From Cystobacterineae bacterium (GTDB taxonomy: Bacteria > Myxococcota > Myxococcia > Myxococcales > Myxococcaceae), in NCBI GenBank assembly GCA_009781495.1, contig WQYA01000003.1:1-64000 (forward strand): 64,000 nucleotides of DNA, written 5' to 3'. The notes beneath the pieces were generated by a model that saw only the letters and a list, made by a program, of their open reading frames with translations, searched no databases and had not been told where the DNA came from. The translations under genes and the position numbers were made by a program. Shown here in pieces: positions 53,408-61,079 of this stretch (position 1 is the stretch's first letter; each line of letters begins with the position of its first letter).

Positions 53408-54199
53408 ATGATAGAAGCCATTCAAAAAAGACGCTCCGTTCGCACTTATATGGGCAAACCCTTGGACGATGAAACGCTTGCTCAAATAAAACAATACATC
53501 CGTCAGCTGCAAGCGCCTTTCGGCATTCAAGCAAGAATAGAATTGCTGGGCATACATTCCGAAGAAAAACGAATAAAGCTAGGGACTTATGGTTGGATTC
53601 AAGGCGCGTACGATTATTTAGCGTTGGTTTATGAAGAAGCGCCTTTTGCCGAAACTGCGGCTGCATATATGTTTGAGCAAGCGGTTTTATTTTGTACAAA
53701 TTTAGGTTTAGGAACTTGTTGGCTAGGGAGCTCCTTCAGTCGCAACGACTTCAAAAAACACATTCAACTGGGTGAAAACGAAAAATTAAGAATTGTTTCA
53801 CCTGTAGGCCATGCAAGCGACAAGAAAAATTTTATTGAGAAGCATATTGTAAAAGCAGATAAAAAACATGTGTCTCGCAAACCTTTTGGGGAACTTTTTT
53901 TTCATAAGAATTTCGACAATCCACTCACAGAAACCCAAGCAGGACATTTTTTGACGCCTCTTGAAATGGTTCGTCTGGCGCCTTCGGCCAACAACAAACA
54001 GGAATGGCGTGTGCTGCTTGAAAACAATATGTTGCACTTTTATAAAAAACCTTATCCAGCGTTTGATACCATTGACATGGGAATCGCTCTTTGCCACTTT
54101 GAATTGAGCTGCAAAGAATTGGGTATTGAAGGTAACTTTAAAATATTAAAGGACTTTTATGTTAGAGAGCCCATGGAATATGTCATTTCATGGGTTTAA
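53408..54199 (+). CDS. nitroreductase-family protein (TM nitroreductase type)
   Basis: The protein has 263 residues from ATG 53408, with AAAGGAGG upstream; the frame opens earlier at 53300. It is a flavin nitroreductase-like fold in two halves. The N-terminal AIQKRRSVRTYMGKPL binds FMN phosphate, LGLGTCWLGSSFSRNDF lies mid-chain, and LEMVRLAPSANNKQEWRV starts the second half. This two-half pattern is that of the putative TM nitroreductase group. FMN-dependent reduction of an unknown substrate in the cytoplasm is expected. The gene is A/T-rich relative to its neighbours, a sign of transfer. A quinone oxidoreductase gene follows after 43 bases and is probably in the same operon. Confidence 0.87.
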   Translation: MIEAIQKRRSVRTYMGKPLDDETLAQIKQYIRQLQAPFGIQARIELLGIHSEEKRIKLGTYGWIQGAYDYLALVYEEAPFAETAAAYMFEQAVLFCTNLGLGTCWLGSSFSRNDFKKHIQLGENEKLRIVSPVGHASDKKNFIEKHIVKADKKHVSRKPFGELFFHKNFDNPLTETQAGHFLTPLEMVRLAPSANNKQEWRVLLENNMLHFYKKPYPAFDTIDMGIALCHFELSCKELGIEGNFKILKDFYVREPMEYVISWV

Positions 54200-54242
54200 G
54201 CCTAACAAAGGTTTTCAGCGTGGCATAGAAAGAGAGAGCCGC

Positions 54243-54848
54243 ATGCCTGAAAAAAAACGTATTCTCGTCGTCCTGGGGCACCCGGATTCCCAAAGCTTCA
54301 GCCAAGCCATTTTCAACGCCTATGTCGCCGGGGTTGACCGAACACGCCGTGAAGTCGAAACCTTGGAGCTGGGCAAACTCGACTTCGATCCTGTCCTGCG
54401 CTTCGGCTACCGGGCCCGCATGGCGCCTGATCCGGTCATTGAGCGCAGTCAGGAACTGGTAGGCTGGTGCAACCATATGGTCTTTATTTTCCCTTGCTGG
54501 TGGGAAAACATGCCCGCCCTGCTCAAAGGTTGGTTTGATCGCGTCTTCACCCCCGGTTTCGCCTATAATTATCAGCTTAAGGGCATAGGCGCCATGTTGC
54601 GTACCACCCAACATTTGAAGGGACGTACGGCCACACTGATTGCGACTTATGACGGCCCCGCCTGGTGGTTTAAACTTCGGTTTACCTCCCCTACCCGGTT
54701 AATGAAAATCGCTAACTTAAACTTCTGTGGGGTCCGTGTTACCCGTACTCTGGAGCTGAGTTGGACCCGTTCGCAAACCAAAATGACGGACGCCAAGCGC
54801 CAAAAGTTCCTGGACAAAGTGGCTGCAGCCGCTCAAACGGATGGATGA
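54243..54848 (+). CDS. flavodoxin-fold NAD(P)H quinone oxidoreductase
   Basis: The protein has 201 residues from ATG 54243. The FMN loop is VVLGHPDSQSFSQAI, and the characteristic FPCWWENMPALLKGWFDRVF follows at about residue 80, then GFAYNY. These mark the flavodoxin_2 family (DT-diaphorase, KefF/YabF type). It should reduce quinones with two electrons from NAD(P)H, near the inner membrane or cytoplasm, and would protect from redox cycling. The frame to 54159 overlaps the nitroreductase gene and is not used. Base composition is more G/C-rich than the preceding gene, so the two may have different origins. Confidence 0.9.
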   Translation: MPEKKRILVVLGHPDSQSFSQAIFNAYVAGVDRTRREVETLELGKLDFDPVLRFGYRARMAPDPVIERSQELVGWCNHMVFIFPCWWENMPALLKGWFDRVFTPGFAYNYQLKGIGAMLRTTQHLKGRTATLIATYDGPAWWFKLRFTSPTRLMKIANLNFCGVRVTRTLELSWTRSQTKMTDAKRQKFLDKVAAAAQTDG

Positions 54849-54882
54849 GAGGGGGAGCATATACCCCCCCTAAAGCCTGTTG

Positions 54883-56553
54883 TTATGCCATGTTGCGGCG
54901 GCGAAGCCGGGCAAGCAACGCCCATAACAGCACAAAACCAAGCTCGGCAACCGAGGAATTTCCACTTGCCCTGCAACCACAGCCCGAGCTTTTCTTCGGT
55001 TTGTCAGGCGGGTCGGTTTCGGCCTTATTCCCCGTTGTTTCGGCATTGCTGCTGCCACAGTCTGTTGTCTCGGAGTCGTCGCCGCTGCCGATTTCATCGA
55101 CGGTGGCATAGATGCAGTTTGCTCCTTGAGACAGCCAGAAAGTGTGCCCGCTTCCGCTCAGGCTCTGTCCGTTGTTGGCAATAGCGCCTTCAAAGGTGCA
55201 CGCGCAAATAAGGGGAATCCGTGTCCCCACCGCCGGGGCATAGCCGGGAGCGAGGGTGATGGAGGTGACGGCAGAAACCGCGCCGGCCGGCACGCCGTTT
55301 GCCGGGGTGAAGCGCACGGTGTCCGCCCTCAGAGGCTGCGAATCGGCGGAGAGCAGGAATTCATAGGACTCAAAGTGCCCAACCGTTCCAAAGTCCGTCA
55401 CTTCGCTGCGCTTGTAGTTGTCCAAACTCAAGGTGTTGCCGGTGAAGCAGTCTTTGTCGGCCTCGCAATCCAGAATAGGAGGCGCCATCGTTTTATTTCC
55501 TCCACTCATCAAGGAGCCTATGCCAAGCTTCAACGTGCCGCTGAGTTTCACGCTGTTATTCGTAGCGTTGCCAGAGCCGGAGACGCCACCGAGAATTCTA
55601 TGCCTCTCACCCAAAATTTCACTGTCGGCAATGCTCAGGCTGTTATTCCTAGCGTCGCCCTCATGGGAGTAACCGCCAAAAAAATAGGGGGCATCCATGG
55701 AAATTTCACTATTGGCAATGCTCAGGCTGTTGTTCGTGGTGTCGCCCGTATCGGAGTAACCACCGAGAAAATAGGGGTGATTGCTGGAGATTTTCGTATC
55801 AGCAATGCTCACACTGTTGTTTGAGACGTTGCCGTCGGAGGAATAGCCGCCATAAATATAGGGGTTATTGCCTGAGATCTTCGTATCGGCAATGCCCACG
55901 CTGTTGCTCATAGCGTCGCCCACCTCGGAATAACCGCCGAAAAAATAGGGGTGAGTGCCCGATATCTCACTGTCCGCAATGCTCAGGCTGTTGCCCGCGA
56001 CGTTGCCATAGTAGGAGTTGCCGCCGCGAAAATAGGTGCCTGATATCCCACTGTCCGCAATGTCCAGGCTGTTGCCCGTGACGTTGCCATAGTAGGAGTT
56101 GCCGCCGAAAATATAAGCATCGTCCAAAATCTCGCTATAGGCAATGCTCACGCTGTTGTTGGTGATGTTGCCATTGCGGGAGTCGCCACCATATAGCAAA
56201 ATCTGACTCAGGCCGCTAATGCCTCTGATGAAAACCGCATTCCCTTCATTGCCGCCCACTTCTTCGAAGTCCGCAAAGTTATATGCGCCGCAAACCAAAA
56301 CCAAATCCGGAACATCGCCAAGCACAGAGATGGAATTGCCGGAAAGGCTTGCGCTCCTGTCTGTGGAATATGCCGCAGGGGCCAGGGAACCGTCATAGAC
56401 GCTGATGGTCCGCAGCTGCGGACACGAGGCGCCGGCCACAGGGGGCACAGGTTCGGGGCAAATAATGGTTTCAGGCGGCGCTGTCTGCGCCCAGGCTGGA
56501 ACAGCCAGCAAAATGCCGAAACAGCCCAAAGCATGCGCTAACACACCTCTCAT
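54883..56553 (-). CDS. surface protein with eight 29-residue repeats and MYXO-CTERM tail
   Basis: The 556-residue protein has a signal peptide (ending PAWA, about residue 22). Eight repeats of 29 residues fill about 119-347, with the pattern YFFGGYS..GD..NNSLSIADSEIS. This suggests a beta-helix. It resembles repeats of autotransporter-type adhesins. A beta-sandwich-like region follows to about 480, then a linker rich in Asp, Thr and Lys. The end is SGCGCRASGN, a hydrophobic stretch (ELGFVLLWALLARL) and RRRN, a good MYXO-CTERM sorting signal. The protein should be displayed on the cell surface. It is convergent with the quinone oxidoreductase gene. Function is unknown, adhesion is a guess. Confidence 0.88.
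   Translation of the reverse strand: MRGVLAHALGCFGILLAVPAWAQTAPPETIICPEPVPPVAGASCPQLRTISVYDGSLAPAAYSTDRSASLSGNSISVLGDVPDLVLVCGAYNFADFEEVGGNEGNAVFIRGISGLSQILLYGGDSRNGNITNNSVSIAYSEILDDAYIFGGNSYYGNVTGNSLDIADSGISGTYFRGGNSYYGNVAGNSLSIADSEISGTHPYFFGGYSEVGDAMSNSVGIADTKISGNNPYIYGGYSSDGNVSNNSVSIADTKISSNHPYFLGGYSDTGDTTNNSLSIANSEISMDAPYFFGGYSHEGDARNNSLSIADSEILGERHRILGGVSGSGNATNNSVKLSGTLKLGIGSLMSGGNKTMAPPILDCEADKDCFTGNTLSLDNYKRSEVTDFGTVGHFESYEFLLSADSQPLRADTVRFTPANGVPAGAVSAVTSITLAPGYAPAVGTRIPLICACTFEGAIANNGQSLSGSGHTFWLSQGANCIYATVDEIGSGDDSETTDCGSSNAETTGNKAETDPPDKPKKSSGCGCRASGNSSVAELGFVLLWALLARLRRRNMA
55513..56199 (-). repeat. 87-bp repeats encoding the 29-residue motif
   Basis: Eight tandem units of about 87 bases with clear but imperfect identity encode the beta-helix-like part of the surface protein. 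Unequal exchange between units could change the length of the protein. Confidence 0.88.
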
Positions 56554-56693
56554 GACAACCTCCTGTTTAAAAATACTCGCACAATAGAAAACCAGCTCTA
56601 CGCGAAATAATCTAAGTACGTATGAAGCATCTAAATGTTACACGTATAAGATGGCCGGTCTGCTTTTTCCTGCGGCTTCGCTGCCTTCTGTTC

Positions 56694-57137
56694 CTAAATC
56701 AACTGGTGAAGAAAACGCCGAAATGTCTTTTCATCCTCCGCCAAAACACCGAAAAAATCTTCGTCGATTTTTTCTACCATCGGCAAAGCGCGCTTCATCA
56801 CCTCTTGGCCTTTCTCAAGAAGCTGAACAGCGTTGGCTCTTGTGTCTTTGGGATGAACCGTTCTTTTCAAAAAACCCTTCTCTTCAAGCCCGCGAAGAAT
56901 TTGCGAAACCGACATCACATCCATATCCGCCATCTTTGCAATGCTGGATTGCGTCACAAATTCATCAAATTGGTTGAGAAAATTCAAAACAGTCATCGTC
57001 ACAAATTGAGGGTGTGTTATTCCCATCTCCCTCAATTTGTGTTTGATGGTTGTGTGCCATTTGTTATAAGCACGAATAAAAATAAAGCCGGTGGAAGCGT
57101 CGGAATTATTTTTGAATTTTTCTGATGGAAATTCCAA
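56694..57137 (-). CDS. MarR-family transcriptional regulator
   Basis: The 147-residue protein has the MarR winged-helix layout: GITHPQFVTMTVLNFL, TQSSIAKMADMDVMSVSQIL as recognition helix, and GFLKRTVHPKDTRANAVQL as wing with the conserved DxR. It starts at TTG 57137, directly after the stop of the SRPBCC gene, so the two are translationally coupled. It probably represses its own operon and responds to a small molecule or oxidant. Both genes are A/T-rich and may have been gained together. Confidence 0.9.
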   Translation of the reverse strand: MEFPSEKFKNNSDASTGFIFIRAYNKWHTTIKHKLREMGITHPQFVTMTVLNFLNQFDEFVTQSSIAKMADMDVMSVSQILRGLEEKGFLKRTVHPKDTRANAVQLLEKGQEVMKRALPMVEKIDEDFFGVLAEDEKTFRRFLHQLI

Positions 57138-57551
57138 TTATTTTTCAACCTCCTGTTTAATCTTCATCATAGCGCCGGGAACGTCGGCGAATACACCGTT
57201 GAGGAACCCCAAATCTTCTTTTGTGAATGTTTCCTTTTCCAGACGAACGCTGTGCTGAATGTATGTCTTTCCATTCTCTTGCGAGATTTTGTGGTTGAAG
57301 AAGAGACTTCCCATTCCGGGAACATCTGTTCTGTCGCAATAGGAGGCATATTCTATCACTTCTGTCAGCACAAACGCCATTTCCGGTATGTCTTTGAGTT
57401 TCACTCTGCCGGTTGTTCCGGCCTTGGCTTCACCATCCAAAACAAGGCTTTCCAAGTCTTCTTCCCAAATGGAACGCTTGCTCGTATCCGCATAATAGGG
57501 CCAAATGGCTTCCCGGGTGGCGTTTATTGTCAGTTTACATTTTAATTCCAT
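57138..57551 (-). CDS. SRPBCC-fold (START/polyketide cyclase-like) protein
   Basis: The protein has 137 residues from ATG 57551, with GGAG eight bases upstream. It begins KLTINATREAIWPYYADTSK, the usual first strand and helices of the SRPBCC fold, and continues with beta strands and a long C-terminal helix (FLNGVFADVPGAMMKIKQEV). Such proteins bind hydrophobic ligands in a deep pocket. Coupled with the MarR gene downstream, it might sense or sequester the inducer. Enzymatic activity cannot be told from the sequence. Confidence 0.8.
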   Translation of the reverse strand: MELKCKLTINATREAIWPYYADTSKRSIWEEDLESLVLDGEAKAGTTGRVKLKDIPEMAFVLTEVIEYASYCDRTDVPGMGSLFFNHKISQENGKTYIQHSVRLEKETFTKEDLGFLNGVFADVPGAMMKIKQEVEK

Positions 57552-57645
57552 AGTGTTAGCTCCATATCTTAAGTGCACTTATAATAAGTATGCTTATAAT
57601 ATGGCAGGAGAAACGCCTTGTCAAGCTGCAAATAGGCAACTGCCC

Positions 57646-57662
57646 GGCGGCGGGAATCGAAC
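57646..57662. other. 17-bp copy of the ssrA 3' end (att-like)
   Basis: GGCGGCGGGAATCGAAC at 57646-57662 is identical to 58697-58713, the acceptor and T-arm end of tmRNA. The orientation is the same in both. Copies of the tmRNA 3' end are typical left by integrases that use ssrA as attachment site. The flanks differ and no tRNA-like fold surrounds the copy, so it is not a second gene. No integrase gene is in the window. Confidence 0.6.
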
Positions 57663-57864
57663 TGACGAAAACCATATTGTTGATCAATGTGTTGTCACGG
57701 CAAGTTTTTCGCTACCTGATGTTAGCTGTTTTGCCAGCGCCTTTCTGAGCCCGGTTTCTCTTTCAGCGTTTTTTTCGAGGTGCTTTCTTGCAAGGCCTTC
57801 GTTTGGAAACCGCTTTAGAAATTCATATAGGGCTTGTTTGCTCCCCAAGTGGAGAGGTGTCATA

Positions 57865-58296
57865 ATGTGTCCTGAAGCAGTTGCGTCCAGGCAAGGAGAG
57901 CTTGTGGACTTGCTTATCTACATTTTGCTCATCTCCCTCTTCCTTCTTCTCCTCCAAGGTGGCCTCAGCCTGTGGTTTTGGAGAAATGCTTTCGTGGACC
58001 AAGAAGGGAACAACCCCATGGTGGTGCTCAACGGCATTTTGGCTTTTGCAGCTCTTGGGGGTATTGTGGGGGCTGTTGTTGCCTCGGTTATGAAGCAATC
58101 CTGGTTGCTTGGTGGGTGGTTCCAAGCAGCTGTTGGTGCTTTGGTCGGCAGTGGAATCGGTTTTTTTGTTGGGATTGTTCCGGTTTGTTTTGCTCCGGTG
58201 CGCAAGGCTTTTGCCGAAGTGGAAGCGTTGTATTATTTTCCTACGGTGTTGTTTGCCGTGGCGATTTTCATCGGTTTCCTTGCTGTTATTTCATAG
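57865..58296 (+). CDS. small integral membrane protein, function unknown
   Basis: The protein has 143 residues from ATG 57865, with GGAGAGG seven bases upstream; the open frame from 57505 is not supported by a ribosome site. It has four hydrophobic spans (about 15-38, 52-72, 80-100 and 120-142). The loops hold few charges. I do not recognise the family. It lies between the two copies of the ssrA 3' end, so it might be the remaining gene of a decayed integrated element. Confidence 0.65.
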   Translation: MCPEAVASRQGELVDLLIYILLISLFLLLLQGGLSLWFWRNAFVDQEGNNPMVVLNGILAFAALGGIVGAVVASVMKQSWLLGGWFQAAVGALVGSGIGFFVGIVPVCFAPVRKAFAEVEALYYFPTVLFAVAIFIGFLAVIS

Positions 58297-58692
58297 AGCC
58301 CCCACCCTGTTCGCTCTCAAGAGAAAATCGCCCGTCTGGGTGCACGCTCGTTTTGTTTTTCCACCCTCGGCCTACCTGCCGGGGGGGGCATGACAAGCCC
58401 CCTCACTTCTCAACAACAACTTGTGCGCCTTTGGCCGAGCGTTAAGCTCGGTAACGGAAGCCGTCCGTCTTGGACCATCCACCCATCCACCTAACGATAA
58501 ACTTCTGAAATTCTGTGCAAAAAAAAATGTCTGTGAGTTTCATGCTCCCCACCTGATTCTTGGGTTGGTATCCACTTTCCGAAAGGCTGAATGCCCGCGA
58601 ACATGCCAACAAAACGTTGGTATGCATAGAGCGAGCGCATTGAAATACAAAGCCCCATAAGATTTATGGGACTTGGTGGGGTTGTTATTGAG
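58297..58692. other. intergenic stretch downstream of ssrA
   Basis: No gene is recognised in about 400 bases. A short palindrome CCGAGC/GCTCGG lies at about 58434-58450. A perfect stem CCCATAA/TTATGGG with a short loop lies at about 58654-58670, some 25 bases beyond the 3' end of ssrA, and could help end its transcription although the T tract is poor. Confidence 0.5.
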
Positions 58693-59054
58693 TGGAGGCG
58701 GCGGGAATCGAACCCGCGTCCGAGAAATGTTGGCGTTGAGGCGCTACGTGCGTAGCTGACGTTTGTGGTTGTGGCCCATGGGTTGCAAGTCAGCCTGCAA
58801 CAACCACATGCCATCCCAGAGTTGTCTCACCTCGCCGCTGTCCGGGTGCAACGGCGAAGCCAGCCCGCTGGTTGGCAGACTGTTTTGCCCGCAGGCAATG
58901 GCAAACAGTCCGGGCAAGGCGCTTTTTAGGCAGCCAGTGCCAGCTCAACGTTGTCGTTGGCTTTTGTGTTTTTGCTTCCGTATTTGACGAGTGTGAAAGC
59001 CCACTCGGCACGCTCCCCAAAACCTCCAGGCCCCGTCGAAACCTTGTCGCCCCC
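58693..59054 (-). ncRNA. ssrA: transfer-messenger RNA (tmRNA)
   Basis: On the minus strand the 5' end GGGGGCG (59048-59054) pairs with the 3' end CGCCTCC (58694-58700) as a 7-base acceptor stem with one G-U pair. The following GGTTTCGACGGGG near the 5' end and GGTTCGATTCCCGCC near the 3' end are tmRNA hallmarks. The mRNA part ends in the tag ANDNVELALAA and a TAA stop (58926-58928); the exact resume codon upstream of it could not be fixed. The CCA tail is not encoded. The RNA rescues stalled ribosomes together with SmpB, which is not in the window. Length of 362 bases is normal. Confidence 0.95.
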
Positions 59055-59239
59055 TTAAAACTTTATTCTTTAACTTCACTCTTCACTTTTCAAAGAACAG
59101 CCCTACGTCCCCATTTTGCCATATTCCCCTCACTAACTCAACTCCCCTGCCCCTCGCCTATGCTTCTAGAGGGCTACCCCCCCCTGCTGTAGAATGTACC
59201 GGCCAAATACCCCTGGGGCTTGGCCGGTCAACCCCCGTC

Positions 59240-60847
59240 TCACTCTGCCTTTTCAGGCAGCTCAGGCGCTCCGGCTTCCTTGAGAAGAAATTCCGTACGG
59301 CGGTTTTTAGCGCGCCCTAGGGCGGAGTCGTTGGGGGCTACGGGTTTATCAAAACCATAGCCTACACTTTGTAGGCGGCTAGGTTCTATGCCTTGGCTAA
59401 CCAGGTAGTCCACCACAGACTTGGCCCGCCTGTTGGACAAATCCAGGTTATAGGGGCGGCTGCCAACATTGTCGGTGTGGCCTTCAACGGAAATAGGGCC
59501 GACTTCAGGGTAGCGCTTGAGCAGCTCCACCACACCGTCCAGCAACTTGAAGCTCTCAGGCTTAATGCTGTCCTTCGCCGTGTCAAAAAGAATGGTCCCC
59601 CGAATACGGATACGGTCCGACTCCAGGGCAACTTCGTCTTCCTCAGGAGGCGGCGGACAACCGTCCAGCTCAGGAATGCCCGGCTCCAATGGACACTTGT
59701 CCAGATGGTCCGGAATTTCGTCACCATCCGTGTCAGGACAGCCGTCATATTCCGTGGGCCCAGGAATGTCAGGGCAGGCGTCGAGGTGATCCGGCACACC
59801 ATCGTCGTCCCTGTCGGGATAGGGGCAGCCGTTGTTTTCTTTGGGGCCCGGCTCATCCGGGCAAGCATCCACACTGTCGGGAATGCCGTCGCCGTCTCTG
59901 TCAGGATCCGCCAAGTGCTGGTAGCCAAAACCCAGGCCTATGCGAAAAGTCTCCCGGCCATAGCCCGTGTTTTTGCCCACCACGCCGCGGCCCAGGTGCA
60001 CCTGAAGCAGCCAGTTTTTATAAAGCTGCGCCCTATAGCCCAACATCAGCTCCATCGGCGTCTTTATAGCGTCCGCATAGTCAAAATTAAAGGGGGCTTC
60101 AGCGGAGGTTACAAGGTTAAATTCCGCTAATAATTGGTTTTTAGTAAAAATACGCCCGCCCCCTAAGTCGACAATGGCCCCTAAACCCATCATAAACTCC
60201 TGGCCTACATAAAGGTTGAGGTATTGCCCAGGCTTGGTGCGCAGACGCCAGCCAATGTTGCCGAGTATACGTAGGGGCCCAAAAGCGCGCTCCAGCGCAG
60301 CCCGAGGCGCAAAAACAAACCCCTTCTCCCCTAGAAAATTGTTGGTGTTGCTCGTGGGCGCACGTATTTCAAGCACAGCTCCCAGCGCAACCGGAAATTG
60401 CTCCTGCGTCAAAATGGCATAACGGCCCATCAGACGCAAATCGCCCAGCCCCGCCGCTGCCGGCGCCCTCTGAAAAAAACCATACTGCTCAAATACCTCA
60501 AACTTGTTCGACTGGTAGACCGTCAAAGGCAAGTCCAAGGCAAGCTCCAAACGAGAAAGCGGTTGATAGCTCGCAAAAAGGTGTACGTCCGCACGAAAAG
60601 GAATGAGACTGCCCACACGCTCACCGCCAAATTTAATGGAGAAAGGGACAAAATTAAGGTCCCCCAAAAGACGTAGGCTCCATGTGCCCGCCTGCTGCAT
60701 TTCTACGGCCTCAAGAATGAGGCCTGAGTCCAAAGTCGGCGTCAGTTTGAGAGGAACGACATCCATGCCACGCTGGAAAGGGTCCGCCGCCAGGGCTGTG
60801 TGGACAAACAGACAAGTCAGCAAACAGAGCGCCATTTTGGGCTTCAT
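59240..60847 (-). CDS. OmpA-family protein with TSP3 calcium repeats
   Basis: The 535-residue protein has a signal peptide (ending HTALA, about residue 20) and an N-terminal part with alternating strands (about 25-310) that is probably an outer-membrane barrel. Three to four thrombospondin type 3 repeats follow (about 313-400), for example DRDGDGIPDSVDACPDEPG, which bind calcium. The C-terminal OmpA domain (about 420-525; VEGHTDNVGSRPYNLDLSNR) binds peptidoglycan. It thus links outer membrane and cell wall. Such TSP3-OmpA proteins are frequent in Myxococcota. ATG 60847 has AAGGA upstream. The gene is divergent from the LTA synthase-like gene. Confidence 0.92.
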   Translation of the reverse strand: MKPKMALCLLTCLFVHTALAADPFQRGMDVVPLKLTPTLDSGLILEAVEMQQAGTWSLRLLGDLNFVPFSIKFGGERVGSLIPFRADVHLFASYQPLSRLELALDLPLTVYQSNKFEVFEQYGFFQRAPAAAGLGDLRLMGRYAILTQEQFPVALGAVLEIRAPTSNTNNFLGEKGFVFAPRAALERAFGPLRILGNIGWRLRTKPGQYLNLYVGQEFMMGLGAIVDLGGGRIFTKNQLLAEFNLVTSAEAPFNFDYADAIKTPMELMLGYRAQLYKNWLLQVHLGRGVVGKNTGYGRETFRIGLGFGYQHLADPDRDGDGIPDSVDACPDEPGPKENNGCPYPDRDDDGVPDHLDACPDIPGPTEYDGCPDTDGDEIPDHLDKCPLEPGIPELDGCPPPPEEDEVALESDRIRIRGTILFDTAKDSIKPESFKLLDGVVELLKRYPEVGPISVEGHTDNVGSRPYNLDLSNRRAKSVVDYLVSQGIEPSRLQSVGYGFDKPVAPNDSALGRAKNRRTEFLLKEAGAPELPEKAE

Positions 60848-61079
60848 GCGTCATTTTCCTTCAAAACAAGAGGTCGGCCGGTGTGTCAAACATATGCTCT
60901 TGCGAAAAAAACAACAACTTTTGTGAAACACCGAGTATTTTTCTAAGTCAAAAAAAGCATTTTTGGGAGAGTAACCTTTTTTCTTTACCCCCTCATTGCT
61001 AACAAACAGTAAATGCTTGGACAACCCTCATTGCTTTGTGGGCGCCGTTTAGCATAGGCCCTATAAGGCTTAGAAAACC

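Noticed and set aside
57640-57700. Second tRNA or tmRNA gene
   Set aside because: Only 17 bases match the ssrA 3' end; the flanks form no acceptor or anticodon arms.
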